DNA from: Deltaproteobacteria bacterium
Lineage (GTDB): Bacteria; Myxococcota; UBA727; VGSZ01
Assembly (NCBI GenBank): GCA_020850995.1
Contig: JADZDP010000078.1
Location: 1 to 64,000 of the forward strand
DNA length: 64,000 nt
Reading direction: 5' to 3'
Shown: one piece after another, positions 61,017 through 64,000 of the stretch
Layout of the letters: the number at the start of each line of letters is the position of its first letter
How positions within the stretch are numbered: the first letter of the stretch is position 1
Position numbers and translations under genes: made by a program
The notes under the pieces: model-generated
What the model saw: the letters and a program-made list of their open reading frames with translations, nothing else
What the model was told of the DNA's origin: nothing
The model's database searches: none

Positions 61017-62111
61017 TCAGCGCACGTACAGCTCGAGTCCCGTCACCACCACGTCCTCGTCGGCTTCGTCGTTCATGATGCGGATCTCGATGTGCGTGTC
61101 GATGCGCGCGCCCACGCTGGCCACGAAGTGCGGCGTCGTACCGAAGCTCGGCGCGCACATGCCCGTAAGCTCGTTCCACAGGCGATTGGATGGCCCGAAC
61201 TCGGGCTCGCCCGCCACCTCTACCTCGTCGGGCGCGGTCTCGCAGCCAAAGGCGTCATCGACGAATGCGGGCGGCGTTTGGCCACCGTCGCAGGGGCAGG
61301 CCCCCTCGGCCTTGGTGGGGTGCGCGGCCGCGTAGGTGAACAGGTGCTGGCGCGTCTCGCCCACGCTGATGCTGACGCCGTCGACGTAGGGAGAGTCGAT
61401 GGTGGCGTCGGCGATCAGCGGCTGATCGAAGAAGGCCTCGCTGCCGCCGTAGCCAACGGCGATGACCCGGCCCATCACCTCGCGGTAGGGGTAATAGGTG
61501 TCCGCGTACACGCTGGTGGCGCCGGCCGCGTCGACGCCACGGCGGCAACCCACGAAGCCGAGCGCGAGGTCTTGGTCTTCGAGCTGCCACCCGCTCGGGC
61601 AGCCACCGCCGAGGATGCGGTCGTGGTCCATGAAGGCGATGTTGATCCAGCCGCCGCCCGCGATGTCCATGTTGCAGTAGATGCCGTCGCCGACGTCGGT
61701 GACGCTGCCGTCGCTGTTGCGGTCATCGAGCGCGCCGTCGTGGTCGAGGTCGAGGGCGTAGGGCCCGCTCGGCAAGGTGGCGTTGAGCGCGTGCACATGC
61801 GCGCAGGTCTGGGGCACATCGGGGATCTCGCCCTCGCCCTCGCCCTCACCCTCACCCTCGCCCTCGCCCTCGCCCTCGCCCTCGCCCTCGCCCTCGCCCT
61901 CGCCCTCGCCCTCGCCTTCGCCCTCGGTGGGGACGTCGCTGGCGTCCACACAGCCACCCAGGCGGCAGACGACCCCATCGCTCACGCAATCGGCGTCGAC
62001 GTCGCAGGGGCGCCCGATGGCCGATGGCCGCGGGCACGCCAGCAGCATCGCCCCCGAAGCGAGAGCGAGAGCTATGGCTAGCTCAAGGGCAGGTCGCGAG
62101 CGCCGGCGCAC
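61017..62111 (-). CDS. Fibrinogen-like lipoprotein with long Glu-Gly tract
   Basis: 364 residues. Signal peptide with lipobox LLAC (Cys26), a Cys-rich stretch (CDVDADCVSDGVVCRLGGC), then 33 residues of Glu-Gly (61827-61925), then a C-terminal domain with LPSGPYALDLDHDG, GIYCNMDIAGGGWINIAF and later Cys residues, a pattern like fibrinogen-related (GON/FReD) domains. GTG 62111 is the start. Surface protein by signal; ligand unknown. Convergent with the TPR gene across the MITE-like element. Confidence 0.78.
   Translation of the reverse strand: MRRRSRPALELAIALALASGAMLLACPRPSAIGRPCDVDADCVSDGVVCRLGGCVDASDVPTEGEGEGEGEGEGEGEGEGEGEGEGEGEGEGEGEIPDVPQTCAHVHALNATLPSGPYALDLDHDGALDDRNSDGSVTDVGDGIYCNMDIAGGGWINIAFMDHDRILGGGCPSGWQLEDQDLALGFVGCRRGVDAAGATSVYADTYYPYREVMGRVIAVGYGGSEAFFDQPLIADATIDSPYVDGVSISVGETRQHLFTYAAAHPTKAEGACPCDGGQTPPAFVDDAFGCETAPDEVEVAGEPEFGPSNRLWNELTGMCAPSFGTTPHFVASVGARIDTHIEIRIMNDEADEDVVVTGLELYVR
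61827..61925. repeat. CCCTCG hexanucleotide repeat coding 33 Glu-Gly residues
   Basis: Nearly perfect CCCTCG tandem repeat of about 16 units, with CCCTCA and CCTTCG variants at the ends, coding (Glu-Gly)n on the minus strand. It is homologous in type to the 49.4 kb linker. Confidence 0.9.
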
Positions 62112-62175
62112 GCCTCGAGCCTACCAGCGCCGCTGGCCCGTTGCCTCGCGTCCGGACCGCTGCTACCGCGCCGCC

Positions 62176-63141
62176 ATGTCGCTCTTCAACACGTGCTCCC
62201 TCCTCCTCGTCGTCACCGCGGTCGGTTGCGCTACTGCCGCGCCGCCCGCCGAGCGCCCCGCGCGCACCGTGGGGCTCTCCGCCGCCGAGGCCGCGGCGCT
62301 CGTGGCCAGCTTCGAGGCCAAGCAGGTGCCGCCAGGCAAGAAGCCGGCGCCGCCGACCACGCTCGAGGAGTGTTTGGCGGTGCTCAAGAGCGACCGCGTC
62401 GATCTCTTCCCCGAGGCCATCGCCTTCCTCGACACCCAGAGCACGCCCGAGGCGGCGGCGCTGCGCGCGCAGCTGCAGCTCGCGTGGGGCGAGGCGGAGC
62501 TCACTGTCGCCGAAGTGCTGGCTTCCCTCGCCGATGGTCTCGACGATCGGGTGCGCGCCCTGATGGTGCGCAAGCTGGCCGGCGCCGACCGCGCGACCCT
62601 CGAGACCGACGCCGCCAAGCTGCGCCTGTATCGCAACACCGATGAGGCGCTGCGCCTGCTCGCCGCCGAGCACGTGGCGCTCGGCATGGAGGGCGCGCAG
62701 AAGGTGATCGCCGAGCGCCCCGACGACTACGTAGGCTACCGCGTGGCCGCCGATGGCCACCGGCTGAGGAACGAGTGGCGCGAGTTCTCGGCCATGATCG
62801 TCAAGGTCGAGGAGTCGAACCCAGACTCGAACGGGCTCGTGTTCCTGCGCGGCGTGGCAGCCCAGCTCCGAGACGGCGACGCCGTCGAGGCGAGCAAGCT
62901 CTATCGCCAGGCGCTGGAGCGCGACCCGCAGTTCGTGCGCGCGCAGGCGCAGCTCGTGCTCGTGCAGACCAACATCTTCGAGCAGAAGAAGGAGCTCGAG
63001 CGGCTGCGCGCCATCGCGCCCGATCACCAGATCGTGCGGTGGGCGGGCCCCGGCATCGACGAGGCGCACCAGGCCGCGCTCGAGCGTCAGGAGGCCGTCA
63101 AAGCGGCCACGGCGGCGCGGGCCGCCGCGGGGCCAAAGTAG
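62176..63141 (+). CDS. Tetratricopeptide-like lipoprotein
   Basis: 321 residues; signal peptide with lipobox TAVGC (Cys18). The mature part has helical repeats similar to TPR (LAVLKSDRVDLFPEAIAFLD, KLYRQALERDPQFVRAQAQL). A Lys/Pro stretch near residue 50 gives a linker. No catalytic motif. ATG 62176 follows a GC-rich promoterless gap with the divergent lipoprotein gene, 64 bp. Likely an envelope scaffold, function unknown. Confidence 0.72.
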   Translation: MSLFNTCSLLLVVTAVGCATAAPPAERPARTVGLSAAEAAALVASFEAKQVPPGKKPAPPTTLEECLAVLKSDRVDLFPEAIAFLDTQSTPEAAALRAQLQLAWGEAELTVAEVLASLADGLDDRVRALMVRKLAGADRATLETDAAKLRLYRNTDEALRLLAAEHVALGMEGAQKVIAERPDDYVGYRVAADGHRLRNEWREFSAMIVKVEESNPDSNGLVFLRGVAAQLRDGDAVEASKLYRQALERDPQFVRAQAQLVLVQTNIFEQKKELERLRAIAPDHQIVRWAGPGIDEAHQAALERQEAVKAATAARAAAGPK

Positions 63142-63201
63142 CTCGCGCGTAAAGATCTGGCCCGCCGGGAACAGCGGGCCAGCACCGATGGTCGTGCGTG
63201 G

Positions 63202-63915
63202 GTGCCCACCGCGCTCATCGCCGCGCTGCTTGTGGCGGCTCCTCTCGAGTCAAGCGACGCCTCGATGTTGATCATCGTGCCGCGCGCCACCTGGGACCCG
63301 GCGCCGCTCGTGGCGGGCGATCGCTACTCGGGCCCGCTCACGCGCACCCTGCGCAGCATCGTGGTGCACCACTCGGACTTCCTTGAGCCCGCCGGGCCGC
63401 TCGGCATCAAGCAGTACCACCTCGAGGTGAGCGGCTTCGCCGACATCGGCTACCACTTCGTCATCGAGCCCGACGGCACGGTGTACGAGGGGCGCTCCCT
63501 GGAACGCATGGGCGCCCACGCCGGCGTCGCGCGGGAGGCCACGCGTGGGCATCGCGACCGCGACCCCGATTGGGGCGCCATCGGCATCGTGCTCGACGGC
63601 TACTTCGGCGAGGATCTGCCCCCGCCCGCGCAGCGCGAGGCCCTGCTCGGCCTCATCGACCACCTGCGCGCACGCTTCCCGCGCATCGAGCGCGTCATCG
63701 GGCACCGCGAGGTGCGCCGCGAGCTGGTTGTGGCTAAGGAGCTCACGCCCGTGGGTCCGCCCACGGTGTGCCCGGGCGACGCGCTCTTCCTCTGGCTCGA
63801 CGCCGAGCGCCGCGAGCACCGCTTCACGAAGGACCTTCAGCCAAGCTCGTTTGCCGACGGCAGCCGCCGCGCCAGCGGCACCCGATCGGCGGCCACGAAG
63901 CCGAGCCTGCGATAG
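63202..63915 (+). CDS. N-acetylmuramoyl-L-alanine amidase (PGRP/Amidase_2)
   Basis: 237 residues. N-terminal export signal is short (ALIAALLVAAPL) and could be a signal peptide. Zinc ligands: IVVHHSDFLEPAG, the GHREV His near residue 170, and VCPGDALFLWLD with Cys. This is the amidase_2/PGRP arrangement. It cuts peptidoglycan between MurNAc and L-Ala. GTG 63202 is the start. The C terminus (RRASGTRSAATKPSLR) overlaps the GNAT gene on the opposite strand by 79 bp. Confidence 0.88.
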   Translation: MPTALIAALLVAAPLESSDASMLIIVPRATWDPAPLVAGDRYSGPLTRTLRSIVVHHSDFLEPAGPLGIKQYHLEVSGFADIGYHFVIEPDGTVYEGRSLERMGAHAGVAREATRGHRDRDPDWGAIGIVLDGYFGEDLPPPAQREALLGLIDHLRARFPRIERVIGHREVRRELVVAKELTPVGPPTVCPGDALFLWLDAERREHRFTKDLQPSSFADGSRRASGTRSAATKPSLR

Positions 63916-64000
63916 AAGGCCTGGGCCTCGGCGTTGTCGCGCTCCACCACGAGCTCGACGCAGCTCGCGCCCGCCTCGCGCAAGAGCTCGTCGATGAACG
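63837..64000 (-). CDS. GNAT-family N-acetyltransferase, C-terminal part; 5' end outside window
   Basis: 53 residues and stop are seen; the rest lies beyond the right edge. CVELVVERDNAEAQAFYRRL followed by GFVAADRVPLARRLP is the C-terminal acetyl-CoA-binding and beta strand end of GNAT enzymes (N-x-x-A-xx-FYxxxGF). Its substrate is unknown. Its stop lies within the amidase 3' region, a 79-bp tail-to-tail overlap. Confidence 0.75.
   Translation of the reverse strand, partial: FIDELLREAGASCVELVVERDNAEAQAFYRRLGFVAADRVPLARRLPSANELG

Overview
The window is about 70% G+C, densely coded, and almost certainly chromosomal DNA of a myxobacterium or close relative (Myxococcota). The pointers are an exported lamin-tail protein ending in a MYXO-CTERM-like tail (Cys motif, hydrophobic helix, basic end), lipoproteins with long Glu-Gly linkers or Asp-Ala-Gly-Pro linkers, a DUF4388 protein, a SPOR protein placed directly after argS, and many GTG or TTG starts with 4-base stop/start overlaps. 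No phage, plasmid, CRISPR or intact insertion sequence was seen. The only mobile-looking item is a 159-bp MITE-like palindromic element near 60.9 kb.

Left part (1-11 kb): the 3' end of dnaK, then an eight-gene minus-strand operon (9300 down to 1129) with a divergent CoA ligase at its head. Tryptophan dioxygenase and kynureninase would make anthranilate. The ligase, the fused flavin monooxygenase/reductase, the acyl-CoA dehydrogenase, the enoyl-CoA hydratase and an SDR fit the aerobic anthraniloyl-CoA route. A creatininase-family hydrolase and a RidA protein sit in the same operon; the first could replace the missing kynurenine formamidase and the second could deaminate an enamine intermediate (inference).

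11-36 kb: housekeeping genes mixed with lineage-specific envelope proteins: argS with a SPOR protein, an SDR, a SpeE-fold methyltransferase, purC, a DUF4388 protein, trmL, several lipoproteins, ndk, gltX, a PEGA lipoprotein, a coupled group of an RluD-like synthase, a zinc aminopeptidase and a membrane protein, sucC and sucD with a 70-residue ORF between them, an FHA-GGDEF protein with an altered active site (GGGEF), a phosphoesterase, the MYXO-CTERM-like protein, lipA, a double zinc-ribbon protein, DUF2505 and ArsR genes.

36-52 kb: metG, an SDR and acs; apt and an NlpD-like lipoprotein; tRNA-Pro(GGG) with a strong intrinsic terminator; a pyrimidine operon pyrR-pyrB-pyrC'-carA followed by a deoxynucleoside kinase, in which the dihydroorotase homologue has lost its metal ligands; a Glu-Gly lipoprotein; an inositol-monophosphatase-family enzyme, pdxJ, maf and psuG.

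52-64 kb: mostly envelope and unknown functions: a 974-residue Kelch-type beta-propeller protein, a site-2 protease, a radical-SAM-like protein without cluster cysteines, an AI-2E-family permease, a TPR protein, the MITE-like element, a fibrinogen-like lipoprotein with a 33-residue Glu-Gly tract, a second lipoprotein, a peptidoglycan amidase, and the 3' end of a GNAT acetyltransferase at the right edge.
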